Of a DNA stretch of 64,000 nt, positions 48,803 through 61,386 are shown piece by piece; the first letter of the stretch is position 1, and each line of letters starts with the position of its first letter. Both the position numbers and the translations under genes were made by a program. This DNA comes from Pseudorasbora parva (lineage: Eukaryota > Chordata > Actinopteri > Cypriniformes > Gobionidae). The notes below the pieces were generated by a model. It was given only the letters and a program-made list of their open reading frames with translations. It ran no database searches and was not told the DNA's origin. The stretch lies in assembly GCF_024679245.1 (NCBI RefSeq), contig NC_090178.1:14707361-14771360 (forward strand), read 5' to 3'.

Positions 48803-50055
48803 AAAAACGTGTCTTTTTGCGGTTGAGCCAGTGAAAATATTTCCAGAGAAAAATCATTTGGACAGCAGGCGGAAAAAATACTTGCTGTTGAGTTCTGGAC
48901 TGGTTGAGGACCTTGGCTAAGCTATAGTAAATCCATCTTGACCACCATTTCACCACCTAGATTCTTTCATCAGGGTTTATGTACCCTTTCAGCCCCTTGG
49001 TTTTCCTTTGCATCAAAATAAGGGCCCTCACTCAAACTCACAATGCTTTTATGTAGTACACATTCAATTAGATAAGATGGAGCATGTCAATCAATTCCCT
49101 TTTTCCTATTTACGTTTATTTAGAACATCCTTCGGTGTGGCGCAAGTTGAAAAGAGGAAGAGAAGAATGTACCGCTCTCACCCTGGAATTTGCAAACATT
49201 AAAATGACATTCTGTCAGTGTTTGGCGCGGGCAGAGATGCCAAGAGAGACAGGCTGAAGACTAGGCTGTCACTGTATGCAGTCAAGCGCTTATTCATGAA
49301 ATGGAATTACTTTCTGACAATAGCCAGGCATACTTCTGAAGCTTTCTGCTATTGCTGCGCTTTAAATCTCTCAGTTGGCAGGCAGCCTCTTTTTCCTCAG
49401 TGGTCTCGACCATTCTAGTTACTTTGAGAGTTTGTATGATTGTAAAGAGCATTTCATGTGTGATCATTTTCAAAAAAGGAAAAACTGGACAGGGAATTAT
49501 TGACAGGGTGAGCACTGATGTTGTGATGGAGGTTGCTATTACTCTTGTGCATAACTGTTGTCATTAAACATGGGAGACATCTGAAATGTTATTTTAGCAG
49601 TCATTTAATTAATTAGCAATAAATATTTGGCAACTCCTGATTTTGCAAAGTTTGTTGTGTTCCTGGGTCAACAACATTCCTGTGTTTAATATTCAATTAC
49701 ACTGGAACTAATAGAACAATTTAAATTACAATGGGTTACCATTTTGGAGAAGAGTGTAGCATTTGCTTAGGGTGTGGATTGATACATGTCAAAACTGCTT
49801 ATAATGCTTCACTTTTATGATGCTAATTTGTTATTGCTAGCTTAAAGTTTAACTATAGCTAGCGCAGCATTATTATTCAGTTGTGTAACATTAAAATATA
49901 TGAAACTGAAGTGGATGAAAGAATATATTATATTGAATGCCTGAATCATGTCAGAGAGCCATGTAAAACTCAATTTGAAACTACTTAATTGGATAACTTC
50001 ATATGTATTCATAGCGTTATGTTGAAGTTACATGTACAAATTATGTTTGTTTAAC
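48803..50055. other. Single-copy stretch, conserved-element candidate
   Basis: No repeat is recognised. The 49080-49420 part (GTGTTTGGCGCGGGCAGAG, CAAGCGCTTATTCATGAAAT) is complex and repeat-free and is one of the better conserved non-coding candidates in the window. Short ORFs on both strands lack motifs. Confidence 0.35.
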
Positions 50056-50427
50056 TTAGGGTGCTTTCACACCTACCTTGTTTGGTTCGGATTTTCGGAC
50101 TTTTCAGTTTGGTACGACCAAAATTACAGGTGTGAAACCTCCCTCGGACCAAACAGACGAAATTTGGTCAGACGAAAAGAGGTAGTCTCGGTCTGGACCA
50201 AATAGAACAAAGGTTCAGTTCGTTTCTTGTGTGAAAGCATTTTCTGTATAGTTCGGACTTTCAGACCATTTACAGTAAGTTCTGGTGTAGGATTAGTGAA
50301 AAAACACAGATTAAACTCACAGCACATGCAGTGATGGAGCCACAGCATTTTAAACAGAACCGCTTGTGTAGTCATGTCAGCTCGCGTGAACAGCGTGCTC
50401 TGCTTAACTATATAGCCTATATATATA

Positions 50428-50640
50428 CAGTCTTGTTCAAAATAATAGCAGTACAATGTGACTAACCAGAATAATCAAGGTTTTTAGTATATTTTTTATT
50501 GCTACGTGGCAAACAAGTTACCAGTAGGTTCAGTAGATTGTCAGAAAACAAACAAGACCGAGCATTCATGATATGCACGCTCTTAAGGCTGTGCAATTGG
50601 GCAATTAGTTGAAAGGGGTGTGTTCAAAAAAATAGCAGTG
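50428..50640. repeat. Left IR/DR of the Tc1-like element
   Basis: A 213-bp terminal inverted repeat carries two direct repeats, presumed transposase binding sites. The outer one is TGTTCAAAATAATAGCAGTA at 50434-50453 and the inner one TGTTCAAAAAAATAGCAGTG at 50621-50640. They differ at two positions, as in IR/DR elements of the Sleeping Beauty type. Confidence 0.9.
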
Positions 50641-50725
50641 TCTACCTTTGACTGTACAAACTCAAAACTATTTTGTACAAACATTTTTTTTTTCCTGGGA
50701 TTTAGCAATCCTGTGAATCACTAAA

Positions 50726-51720
50726 CTAATATTTAGTTGTATGACCACAGTTTTTTAAAACTGCTTGACATCTGTGTGGCATGGAGTCAACCAACTTGTG
50801 GCACCTCTCAGCTGTTATTCCACTCCATGATTCTTTAACAACATTCCACAATTCATTCATATTTCTTGGTTTTGCTTCAGAAACAGCATTTTTGATATCA
50901 CCCCACAAGTTCTCAATTGGATTAAGGTCTGGAGATTGGGCTGGCCACTCCATAACATTAATTTTGTTGGTTTGGAACCAAGACTTTGCCCGTTTACTAG
51001 TGTGTTTTGGGTCATTGTCTTGTTGAAACAACCGTTTCAAGGGCATGTCCTCTTCAGCATAGGGCAACGTGACCTCTTCAAGTATTTTAACATATGCAAA
51101 CTGATCCATGATCCCTGGTATGCGATAAATAGGCCCAACACCATAGTGGGAGAAACATGCCCATATCATGATGCTTACACCTCCATGCTTCACTGTCTTC
51201 ACTGTGTACTGTGGCTTGAATTCAGAGTTTGGGGGTCGTCTCACAAACTGCCCGTGGCCCTTGGACCCAAAAAGAACAATTTTACTCTCATCAGTCCACA
51301 AAATGTTCCTCCATTTCTCTTTAGGCCAGTTGATGTGTTCTTTGGCAAATTGTAACCTCTTCTGCACATGCCTTTTTTTAACAGAGGGACTTTGCGAGGG
51401 ATTCTTGAAAATAGATTAGCTTCACACAGACGTCTTCTAACTGTCACAGTACTTGCAGGTAACTCCAGACTGTCTTTGATCATCCTGGAGGTGATCATTG
51501 GCTGAGCCTTTGCCATTCTGGTTATTCTTCTATCCATTTTGATGGTTGTCTTCCGTTTTCTTCCACGTCTCTCTGGTTTTGCTCTCCATTTTAAGGCATT
51601 GGAGATCATTTTAGCTGAACAGCCTATCATTTTTTGCACCTCTTTATAGGTTTTCCCCTCTCTAATCAACTTTTTAATCAAAGTACGCTGTTCTTCTGAA
51701 CAATGTCTTGAACGACCCAT
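50726..51720 (-). pseudogene. Tc1-like transposase, single frameshift
   Basis: The ATG at 51720-51718 opens M-G-R-S-R-H with the paired HTH region (residues about 10-110: KKLIREGKTYKEVQKMIG.. then a G-R-K-R-K hook at about 53-58 and a second HTH). At the T7 run 51373-51379 (A7 on the coding strand) the frame breaks. One base is missing relative to the continuation, which is then open to the stop at 50726. The second frame holds the catalytic triad: D of WTDESK (codon near 51292), D of QQDNDPKH (51019) and E of NPIENLW (50914), with exactly 34 residues between the last two (DD34E). With the missing base the total length would be about 331 residues, normal for the family. No other stop or gap is seen. 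Confidence 0.92.
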
Positions 51721-51834
51721 TTTCCTCAGCTTTCAAATGCATGTTCAACAAGTGTTGGCTTCATCCTTAAATAGGGGCCACCTGATTCACACCTGTTTCT
51801 TCACAAAATTGATGACCTCAGTGATTGAATGCCA

Positions 51835-52047
51835 CACTGCTATTTTTTTGAACACACCCCTTTCAACTAATTGCCCAATTGCACAGCCTTAAGAGCGTGC
51901 ATATCATGAATGCTGGGTCTCATTTGTTTTCTGAGAATCTACTGAACCTACTGGTAACTTGTTTGCCACGTAGCAATAAAAAATATACTAAAAACCTTGA
52001 TTATTCTGGTTAGTCACATTGTACTGCTATTATTTTGAACAAGACTG
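51835..52047. repeat. Right IR/DR of the Tc1-like element
   Basis: Mirror image of the left repeat. The inner direct repeat is at 51835-51854 and the outer at 52022-52041. The transposase ATG (51720) lies about 115 bp inside, so this end should hold the promoter. Confidence 0.9.
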
Positions 52048-52854
52048 TATATATATTTCTAATGTCTGTGAGAAGTAGCCTGTATGCTGAGTTTCAGTTT
52101 ATTTATGAGACCGCTCCAGTTCATGTGCAACGCAAATGATCACTCCGTCACGGAATGTCAGCTACATTATTTATTTAAGCTTATTTATTAAATTCAGGCA
52201 AATTATGAAACATTTATTAAAATTAAGATACAAAATACAAAGCTTTCTACAAAACAAATCTTAATGAAGTGGTCAAAATCATTTCTGACTCGATGTCTTT
52301 GACATATATTGCACATCTGTGCACGTTTCATAATCAATATAGCCTAGATGAAATTTAAAAATAACATTATATTATTTAAACATAACTATAAAATAAAATC
52401 CATTGTTTGGCTAAAAAGCCTATCTTCTAGGAGCTCCTCCTTTCCCATCGGTGCCGATAAAATGTTTGCACAACGAGGACGTTCATTTGGTGAATTTGCC
52501 TCGAGTATAGTTGGCGCTGCAGATAGTAATCCCATAATATTAAGAGTATTGGCAACGATGCATTTGTTCATTCATTCTTGTTAAAGTTACCCGCTGAATT
52601 GACAACACACTGACTTCAGACGCACATCCGCTAACAAACCAATCAATGTTAAGATGCAGCCCACATAGATAATAACGACAGGACGCCAGTGCGTCATGTA
52701 AAGTTCTTTGGTGCGCTGACATAACTGCAATGTGAAAGCAAACCAAAAAGAACCAAATGTCCAAACACAAACTTTGGTTCGGACCTTGGTGCGGACTTTC
52801 AGGTGTGAAAACACCCTTAATTGATTCATGTGGAACCACATTTAAGTTAGCCTA

Positions 52855-53292
52855 CATTATATTGGTAAAAGTTTTTGGACATATGATTTTACAACTCTTC
52901 TGGGAAAGCTTTCCACAAGGTTTAGGATATTTTTTGACCATTCTTCTAGAAGCACATTTGTGAGGTCAGGCACTGATGTTGGACGAGAAGGCCTGGCTCG
53001 CAGACTCCGCTCTAATTCATCTCCAAGGTTTTCTATCAGGTTGAGGTCAGGACTCCGTGCAGGTCAGACAAGTTCCTCCACACCAAACACACTCATTCAT
53101 GTCTTTATGGACCTTATTTTGTGCACTGGTGCGCAGTCATGTTGGAACAGGAAGGGGCCATCCCTAAACTGTTCCCGCAAAGTTGGGAGCATGAAATTTT
53201 CTGAAATGTATTGGTATGCTGAAGCATTAAGAGTTCCTTTCACTGGAACTATGGAGCCAAGCCTATCCCCTGAAAAACAACCCCACACCATA
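52855..53292 (-). pseudogene. Tc1-like relic, left end plus C-terminal transposase piece
   Basis: Following TA (52853-52854), CATTATATTGGTAAAAGTTTTTGG is the eroded terminal repeat of the same subfamily as 58428-59541. The minus strand encodes a C-terminal transposase piece (M-V-W-G-C-F-S-G-D.., N-A-S-A-Y-Q, F-Q-H-D-C-A-P-V-H-K with the second catalytic D) over 53291-53097. Downstream frames are broken, and the N-terminal half and right end are absent. Confidence 0.7.
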
Positions 53293-53471
53293 AGCTATTC
53301 CATTTGGGCCAGTTTGTGTTAAATAAATGATGACACAGTGTAATATGTCATGTGTTATTGTTTACCTGCGGTAGCATTTACCTAATTTTAAGGACAAGAT
53401 GATTTCCAATTATGTTCTGATACATAAAACCACAGAATTCAATAGGGTGTCTTTTCTTTTTCACATGACTG
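53293..53471 (-). mobile_element. Terminal fragment of a different Tc1-like element
   Basis: The stretch ends TTTTTCACATGACTG directly before TA (53472-53473). It contains CAATAGGGTGTCTTTTC and GGTTTTATG-like words in inverted form, the end sequence of a fish Tc1-like family that starts CAGTCATGTGAAAAA. Only this one end is present and it is joined directly to the preceding Tc1 relic. Confidence 0.6.
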
Positions 53472-53817
53472 TATATTATCACATTATTTTACTGTTCTTG
53501 TGCCATTTAAATAGTCGTATTAATTATAAACTCGGACAAAACAAGTGACACTTATTCCCTTTACTATTTCTTTCCAAACCAGAGCCATTTCCAGACTGTC
53601 ATTGACATTAACTCAAAGAGTTAATTTACTAGGAACATTTAAACAATGAAACATTACTCGCTTCCCAAAGACTGACACTCTTATGTCTGAATGTGAATTT
53701 CATTATGAGTACTGTACAATAGGGGAAATTATAAAACAAGCGAAAGTCATGAAAGAGTATTAAGAACTGCATATTTTGGGAGGTTTTCAGTTTTAATACT
53801 AAAGCAGATGTGGTCAG
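53472..53817. other. Single-copy AT-rich stretch
   Basis: No gene or repeat is recognised. Confidence 0.35.
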
Positions 53818-54105
<288 letters not shown>

Positions 54106-54987
54106 AATTGGATCTTTGCTTCTTCTTTTTTTCTCCTTTGGTGCTACAATAACTGAAATGAGTGATGACCTCACATATAGACACTCACTAGTGGTGTATT
54201 CATTAGAGTGCTTAACAAGACAACATGAATAGGGCTCATCTCTGAAAGCATCCCTCTCTGTAAAAGACTGAGAAATAAAAGCTTTTTGCAGTGTGTGCTT
54301 TGAAAAATGATCAAAGAACTAAAGCTGAGCTAGAGGCTGGAGACAGATGTAGAACCAAACATCAATTTGTGTCTGATAACGTCCAATTCTCAAGAGGTCA
54401 GAAGTTGTCCCCTTTTAGCTTCTGAGCCAAGACTAACGAAGACAGTGCCAGTATTAGCAAACGCTTTCCAGCAGGCATGAAATGAGAGTTCAGTTATCGT
54501 GATCCTTGGCCCTCATTAAGCAATTAAAAGTCAGACGCTGACAGAGATACAACTTATTAGAGTCTGTTCACCGTATATAGATATATACAGTATATGAATA
54601 GAATTACAATGCATCTCCAATCCGTACCTACTTACAAGGCAGGGATGTTTCTTTCGGGCATAACTAGAAGGGCTGTTTTTTTGATCATCTTCCATTTGTT
54701 TTGTCTTCAAATGTCCGTCATTCTTTTGAATAAGACTGAAAAACCACAATAATCACATTAGTAATCGTAGCTATTTAAAGTGCGATTTTAAAAAAACATA
54801 CAGTACATTTGCATATGTTAATTTGCATAGACACTGAAGACATACTGGCAGCATCTAAAATATAAGCATTTTATATATGAACAACTTTAGAAATATACAA
54901 ATCCTTTTAGGGTCATATAATATTGTTTTGAATTAATAGGTGATTTTAGTTGTGTTAAATGCCCCCTCATGTGCAGGAAATTAGAAC

Positions 54988-54988
<1 letters not shown>
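54106..54988. other. Single-copy stretch without gene
   Basis: No repeat is recognised. The 54230-54520 part is of moderate complexity. No exon signal. Confidence 0.3.
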
Positions 54989-55076
<88 letters not shown>

Positions 55077-55401
55077 TGACATATGAGGACACAAATGTGT
55101 ATAATGACATGGGTATGACACAGTTATTACAAGGAGAGTGTGAAATATGAGGACATTGACCATGTCCCCACTTTTCAAAATGCTTATAAATCATACAGGA
55201 TGAGGTTTTTTTAGAAAGTAAAAATGCAGAATGTTTCCTGTGATGGGTAGGTTTAGGGGCAGGGGCAGTGTAAGGGGATAGAAAATACGGTTATACAGTA
55301 TATAAAAACCATTACGCCTATGGAATGTCCCCATATGTCACAAAAACAAACGTGTGTGTGTGTGCGTGTGCGTGCGTGTGTGTGTGTGTGTGTGTGTGTG
55401 T
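54989..55401 (+). mobile_element. GT-flanked element, copy 1
   Basis: A (TG)42 array (54989-55073) precedes and a (GT)25 array (55352-55401) follows a 278-bp body. The body contains CATGTCCCCAC, AAAAATGCAGAATGTTTCCT, GTGATGGGTAGGTTTAGGGG and CCATTACGCCTATGGAATGT. The copy at 56771-57204 has the same body, orientation and flanking GT arrays. Confidence 0.75.
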
Positions 55402-55999
55402 CATCTATCCACTGTAGAATGCTACAGCACGTTTTTAGTTGATCAGCGCACTTCATTGCTGTTAGCTGACGGTAGTCCCGGGCTGACCACTCAATTATAA
55501 GCTCTTTCTCTTGTGACTCCCGCACACGGTCTTCATCAATGCAAGCTATTACCTGGCCTAATTACCAGTCAGCCAGGCATAAGTCAACATCCCCCGGGAA
55601 TAACCGAGCCTGTCCTGCAAAACAGAGTGACCCTCGCATCCCTGAAAATATTGCCATCTATTTTAATAGAGCTTTACATCAATTCAGCCAGCAGACGCGC
55701 GCAGGCTCGCTGAAGACTAATACCTTAAGCCATTACCATAAAGCACCTAATGTAGTCTACAGATAAGATGCTATAATTTCTTTGAATACCCACAGCCTCC
55801 TTGTAGAAATGGGATATGCAGGCTTTGCCAACCCAACAGAAATGAGTCATTTAAAGGTTGTAGTATTTAACAAACAGAGACAAACACATATAAAACTCTC
55901 ACTCACACTACTGTACTACTATATATCACACACACTACTATATTTCTCGGTCAAAGATGTTGTGTCGGTGTCATGTTTCTGAGAGGAGTCTTATGCTCA
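55402..55999. other. Single-copy stretch, conserved-element candidate
   Basis: The 55430-55760 part is repeat-free and contains CCTAATTACCAG (a homeodomain-like core), CCCGGGAATAACCGAGCC and AACTATTTTAATAG-like words. The sequence character differs from neighbouring repeats. No ORF with a domain is seen. Confidence 0.35.
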
Positions 56000-56240
56000 T
56001 CCAGGCTGATTTTATTTGATCAAAAAACAAGAATATTTTGAAAATAATTTTCTATTTCAATATATTTTATGATGTAATTTATTCCTGTGCTGCAAAGCCA
56101 TATTTTCTGCATCTTAACATAATCACATAATCCTTCAGAAATCATTCTGATATGCTGATTTAGGAAACATTTCTTATTAGTATCATCAATATTGAAAATT
56201 AATTTTGCTGTTTTTTTGTGGAACCATGATACTTTTCAAA
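56000..56240 (-). repeat. Copy of the common dispersed repeat
   Basis: TTTGATCAAAAAACAAGAA, TTCTATTTCAATATATTTTA, TAATCCTTCAGAAATCATTC and GATATGCTGATTTAGGAAAC occur in family order, opposite in orientation to 2840-3255. Confidence 0.7.
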
Positions 56241-57204
<964 letters not shown>

Positions 57205-57205
<1 letters not shown>

Positions 57206-58427
57206 TTTCTCTAAATGAGTGAAGTTGTTTCATTTAGATGAGTTACATTACAAAAACCAAAACAGCTGCTGCAGAGGATCTGACCAATTCATTATTCGTG
57301 TGTTATTTAATTACAAAACAAAGGCAGTGTCTCTGCATTCTCATCATAACAAATTACCTCCAAACAAATAATTAGTCCTGGGAATAAATCTCTTGTCGTA
57401 TTTCATTATGATACAACACGCCAGGATTGTGCTCAGAAATACCAAGAGCTCTCCTCAATTTGTCCTGTGTGTGTGAGCATGTGTACCTTGGCTACTTGAG
57501 TTTTCACTAGCTCTTTAGATTCAGGCCTGCAGACTTTACCATCCTGCAAGTTTTGCTCTTGACTGTTCAAAAAAAAATCCATTGAGTCAAAGAATGCTAC
57601 TATCAAGGACAGGTGCTCCCCCGTGAAGACGGAGAACTTTGGCAGTTACCCTAAAACTTATCTTAAGCTCCTAGCTCGCTGAACCTTTGGATTGAAAATC
57701 AAGCGACATTCTCTTGACTGGGTTTCTAAAGCCTTATTTGAAAACAAGGCTTAAATCAATAGAATAAAATATAATAGACACTATTTTGGGAGTGCTGGAC
57801 ACAAATTCAGAACACATAATCCTATTATGAAGACAAAAGGTTAAGTGTTTAAAATTCTGGACCGAACTGTGGACATCCACACTGAGCAGAGACAAAAGTC
57901 TGAGCGTCCTTGCATGTATGAATTTGAAGCCTCATTGGATTCATGATATGTGGAGATTATGTGTAAACTTTAATCACATTCCACCCTCTTATTAAGCGAA
58001 GCCCTATCAGATCATTTGCTGTATATGTTCCTGCAGGGTGATGGGTGATCATTTCCATACAAATGAGCAGCCGGATTATTTTCTCTCTAATTACGCTGCA
58101 ACACCGACCTTATTTCCAATCTAGAGGCCCGGTTTATTAAAACAGTCTGTTATACAACTGCACATAATTAACAAAAAAAAATTAGGCTTTTAAAAAGTGA
58201 AAGCACCATATGAACAATTAATGTTCTAATCAACCCTTTTGAAACACAGTACTTAGTTCATTTCGGAATAGCCCTTCTGTTTGCATAATGAACACATCTC
58301 AAATGGAGGGGGAAAAGAAGTCAGACAACAAAGAATAAACTAATGAAGATCGTGCAGAACTCAGGATTCACACGGCCCACTTTATAGACCAAAACGGAGT
58401 AGAAAATGCTTGTTGAATATTAATATA
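57205..58427. other. Single-copy stretch, TAATTA-rich conserved-element candidate
   Basis: Repeat-free over more than 1.1 kb. TAATTA/TAATTR cores occur near 57310, 57345, 57368, 58088 and 58165. CATTTCCATACAAATGAGCAG at 58050 looks octamer-like. No ORF or exon is seen. It is the longest non-repetitive stretch in this half of the window. Confidence 0.35.
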
Positions 58428-59541
58428 CAATATATTGTCAAAAGTTTTTGGACACCTGCCTTTACATGCACATGAACTTTAATGACATCCCATTCTTAAT
58501 CCATAGGGTTTAATATGGATTTGGCCCACCCTTTGCAGCTATAACAACTCTTCTCAGATAGCTTTCCTCAAGTTTAGGAGTGTGTTTATGGGTTTTAGGC
58601 ACTGATGTGGATGAGAAGGCCTGGCTCGCAGACTCTGCTCTAATTCATCTCCAAGGTGTTCTATCAGGTTGAGGTCAGGACTCCGTGCAGGTCAGTCAAG
58701 TTCCTCCACACCAAACACACTCATCCACATCTTTATGCACCTTACTTTGTGCACTGGTGTGCAGTCATGTTGGAACAGGAAGAGGTCATCCCCAAACTGT
58801 TCCCACAAAGTTGTGAACATGAAATTGTCCAACATGTCTTGGTATGCTGAAGCATTAAGAGTTCCCTTTACTGGAACTAAGGGGGCAAGCCCAACCCCTA
58901 AAAAACAACTTGAAAACAAACTTTACACTTTGCAGGCACAATGCAGTCAGGCAAGATTCTCCTGTCAACCGCAAAACTCACACACGTCAATCGGACTGCC
59001 AGATTCATCACTCCAGAGAACACGTCTCCACTGCTCTAGAGTCCAGTAGTGTACTTTACACCACTGAATCCAATGCTTTGCAGTGCACTTGGTGATGTAA
59101 GGCATGGATGCAGCTGACTGGCCATGGAAACCCATTAAATGAAGCTCTCTTCACACTGTTCTCGAGCTAATCTTAAGGCCACTCGAAATTTGGAGGTCTG
59201 TAGCTATTGACTCTGCAGGAAGTTGGTGATTTCTCTCCACTGTGTGCCTCAGCATGCACTGACCCTGCTCTGTTTTTACGTGGCCAGTTGCAGTTGTTCC
59301 CAATTGCTTCCACTTTATTATAATACCACTAACAGTTGGCCATGGAATATTTAGTAGTGAGGACATTTTATTAATGGACTTACTGCACAGGTGGCAAATC
59401 ATGGTTCCACGTTTGAATTCACTGAGTTCCTGAGAGCGACCCATTCTTTCACAGATTTCTGCCTGCCTATGTGCTTGATGTTATACACCTGTGACCATGG
59501 ACGTGATTCGGAGGGGTGTCCCAATACTTGTGGCAATAGTG
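58428..59541 (-). mobile_element. Tc1-like element, degraded, 1114 bp
   Basis: The element runs from CAATATATTGTCAAAAGTTT (after TA 58426-58427) to CAATACTTGTGGCAATAGTG (before TA 59542-59543). It is shorter than a full Tc1-like element, with a deletion between the two transposase pieces. Confidence 0.8.
58692..59444 (-). pseudogene. Tc1-like transposase, internally deleted
   Basis: The ATG at 59444 gives M-G-R-S-Q-E-L-S-E-F-K-R-G followed by a Tc1-type HTH (..SKSINKMSSLLNIPWPTVSGII.., open to 59151). The C-terminal piece lies at 58919-58692 (V-P-V-K-G-T-L-N-A-S-A-Y-Q and F-Q-H-D-C-T-P-V-H-K with the second catalytic D). The piece in between, which should carry the first catalytic D, is degenerate and shortened. 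It is inactive. Confidence 0.75.
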
Positions 59542-61189
59542 TAAATGTATGTCATTATAGTCAGTGTGAGATGTTACTGTTAAAATGTTGTATTTTTTAT
59601 TTTGTTTTTTAATGGTCATTTTGCAATTTGTCCACTTAATTGCAGCATTGCACATGCTTTGGCACAAACTGGCATACTTCATAAGGTGATACCACTGCAA
59701 TATACCACTGAGTATAACATGATCCTAGATGACCATCTTTGTTGACCCTGGAACAACATTCCATCAACCAATCAGATTTGAGGGAAAAGTTTACATCATT
59801 TTCTCCATCATTGAATCATCATTTTTTGAACAGTTACTGCAGTTGAACAGTTTATCCCTTAATATTATTTGCATATAAATTCTGACCTTTTTAATGTCTC
59901 GAAACAAGTAATGCCTCGACATAGTAAGAAAACAAGCTCACAGAGAGATTATGAAACAGCTACACGCACTTATTATGATTACCTAAGGACTGATGGGTTT
60001 ATAATGAACTAAGAAGCAAACATGCAAATCCTAATATTTTAGAGTGAGCATATGATAACACTAAAAGCTCCACTATATTAGTTAACACCCTAATTACTAT
60101 TGATTCACGATTCTTGGCTTTATAATTTAGATTGAACCCAATACACCGCACATAATCATTGTTGCCATTCGTCCTTTTGAGGACAAAAACATCATTTCTA
60201 ATTTATTAAAATTCACTCTTATAAATCTATGCCCTGAGGATTAATTTGATTTCTATTGAATGTACTTGTTTCAGATCCTATAGAGAAACTATAGAATTAA
60301 TGTGGTAGTCAGGCGTATAATTTGGAGTTGTAGGACAAAGGCTGCAGAAGTTATTTGCTTTATTTGAGGCAGGATGATTTGAAATTCCATTGCATTGCCT
60401 CAGGTTTGTAAAGGCAGTGTGGAGCAAAGTAAAATGTCTTTTGAGCTTCAGAGTTGATACAAATATACAGATACTGATCTAAATACTGGTGTTTTCTTGT
60501 AAAGGTAGTGTGTGTCCCCATTTGCTATAATGACAGCAGCACTCGGGATGCATTAACTTCACAAGTTTATGTACAACCTGCGATGACTTTCTCTAGCATG
60601 ATTTGCAACAATACAAAGAGCATCTTGTACTTCAGTGAAAACAATAACATACTGCCTGTGCATATGGAGATCATATGGTCAATGTCTGGAAACATACAGT
60701 TAATGCATAGCCATATAAAAGGGGGTGTCTGCCCTATGAAGATTGACATCTTCACCCTTTATTAAAATATGAGTTAAAATATTGTATAAGCACATAGTGT
60801 TTTTTTTTGTTGTTGTTGTTTTTCTTTTATTTTTATTATTTTTATTATTGGTAATGCAGTGATGCCAAACTGCGCAGACATAATCTTAAGCCAAGTTGTC
60901 ATACAAAAAAACAAAAAAAAATGAACACATGCAAAAAGGAGAGAGCTAATGAAATATATACCCCCCCCCCAAAAAAAAAAAAAAAAAAAATTCCAATAAA
61001 TGAATAACATGTAATATCAAACATTTAGCTTTAGTGTATACCTTTTTCACATATAGTTTTGTCAGATCAACAACTTAACCAAGTTAAATGTTCTGTCACT
61101 TTTAAGTCAAAATCATTAGGATAAAGATCATGCTCCATGAAGATAATATATATATAACATGTATTATTAGTAGTACTATGCAGTGCTAA
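59542..61189. other. Mostly single-copy DNA
   Basis: No gene is recognised. There is a (TTG)n at about 60808-60822 and a C10-A20 pair at 60961-60990. ATTCCATCAACCAATCAGAT at 59758 is a word seen in a common fish repeat, but too little of it is left to call. Confidence 0.3.
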
Positions 61190-61386
61190 GGAATTAATTT
61201 GCACACTTTAAAGGGGATTTTTTATTTTTTTTTGCACACCCAGGTTCCAGATATTCAAATAGATGTATCTCAGCCAATTATTGTCTTATCCTAACAAATC
61301 ATACATCAGTGGAAAGTTGATTTATTTATAATAAAAAAAAAAAATAATAATAATAAAAAAAAAAAACTTATGACCAGTCAGACATT
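61190..61386. repeat. Fragment of common repeat (TATCTCAGCCAATTATTGTC type)
   Basis: ATGTATCTCAGCCAATTATTG, TCTTATCCTAACAAATCATA and CATCAGTGGAAAGTTGATTT occur in the order of a frequent teleost repeat, followed by an A/T-rich degenerate array and CTTATGACCAGTCAG. Confidence 0.6.

Larger units (their letters stand above)
50428..52047 (-). mobile_element. Nearly intact Tc1-like transposon, 1620 bp
   Basis: The element runs from CAGTCTTGTTCAAAATAATA to TATTATTTTGAACAAGACTG and is flanked by TA (50426-50427 and 52048-52049). Terminal inverted repeats of 213 bp (50428-50640 and 51835-52047) differ at only about four positions. One transposase gene lies between them on the minus strand. It resembles Sleeping Beauty-type fish elements in layout. 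It is the youngest-looking transposon of the window and lies inside a Harbinger MITE. Confidence 0.93.
50059..52816. mobile_element. PIF/Harbinger-type MITE, second copy, interrupted by Tc1
   Basis: The left end GGGTGCTTTCACACCTACC and right end AGGTGTGAAAACACCC are flanked by TTA on both sides (50056-50058 and 52817-52819), a TWA target duplication. It is the inverted relative of 17051-17961, sharing GGCTGCATCTTAACATTGAT and GCAAACATTTTATCGGC words. Without the Tc1 insertion it is about 1.14 kb, longer than the first copy. It retains, for example, a CTGCAGCGCCAACTATACTC segment missing at 17350. Confidence 0.8.

Noticed and set aside
50936..51419. Plus-strand ORFs of 139 and 83 residues
   Set aside because: Antisense shadows of the Tc1 transposase.
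58669..59049. Plus-strand 126-residue ORF (and the similar one at 52960-53322)
   Set aside because: Antisense shadows of degraded Tc1 transposases.
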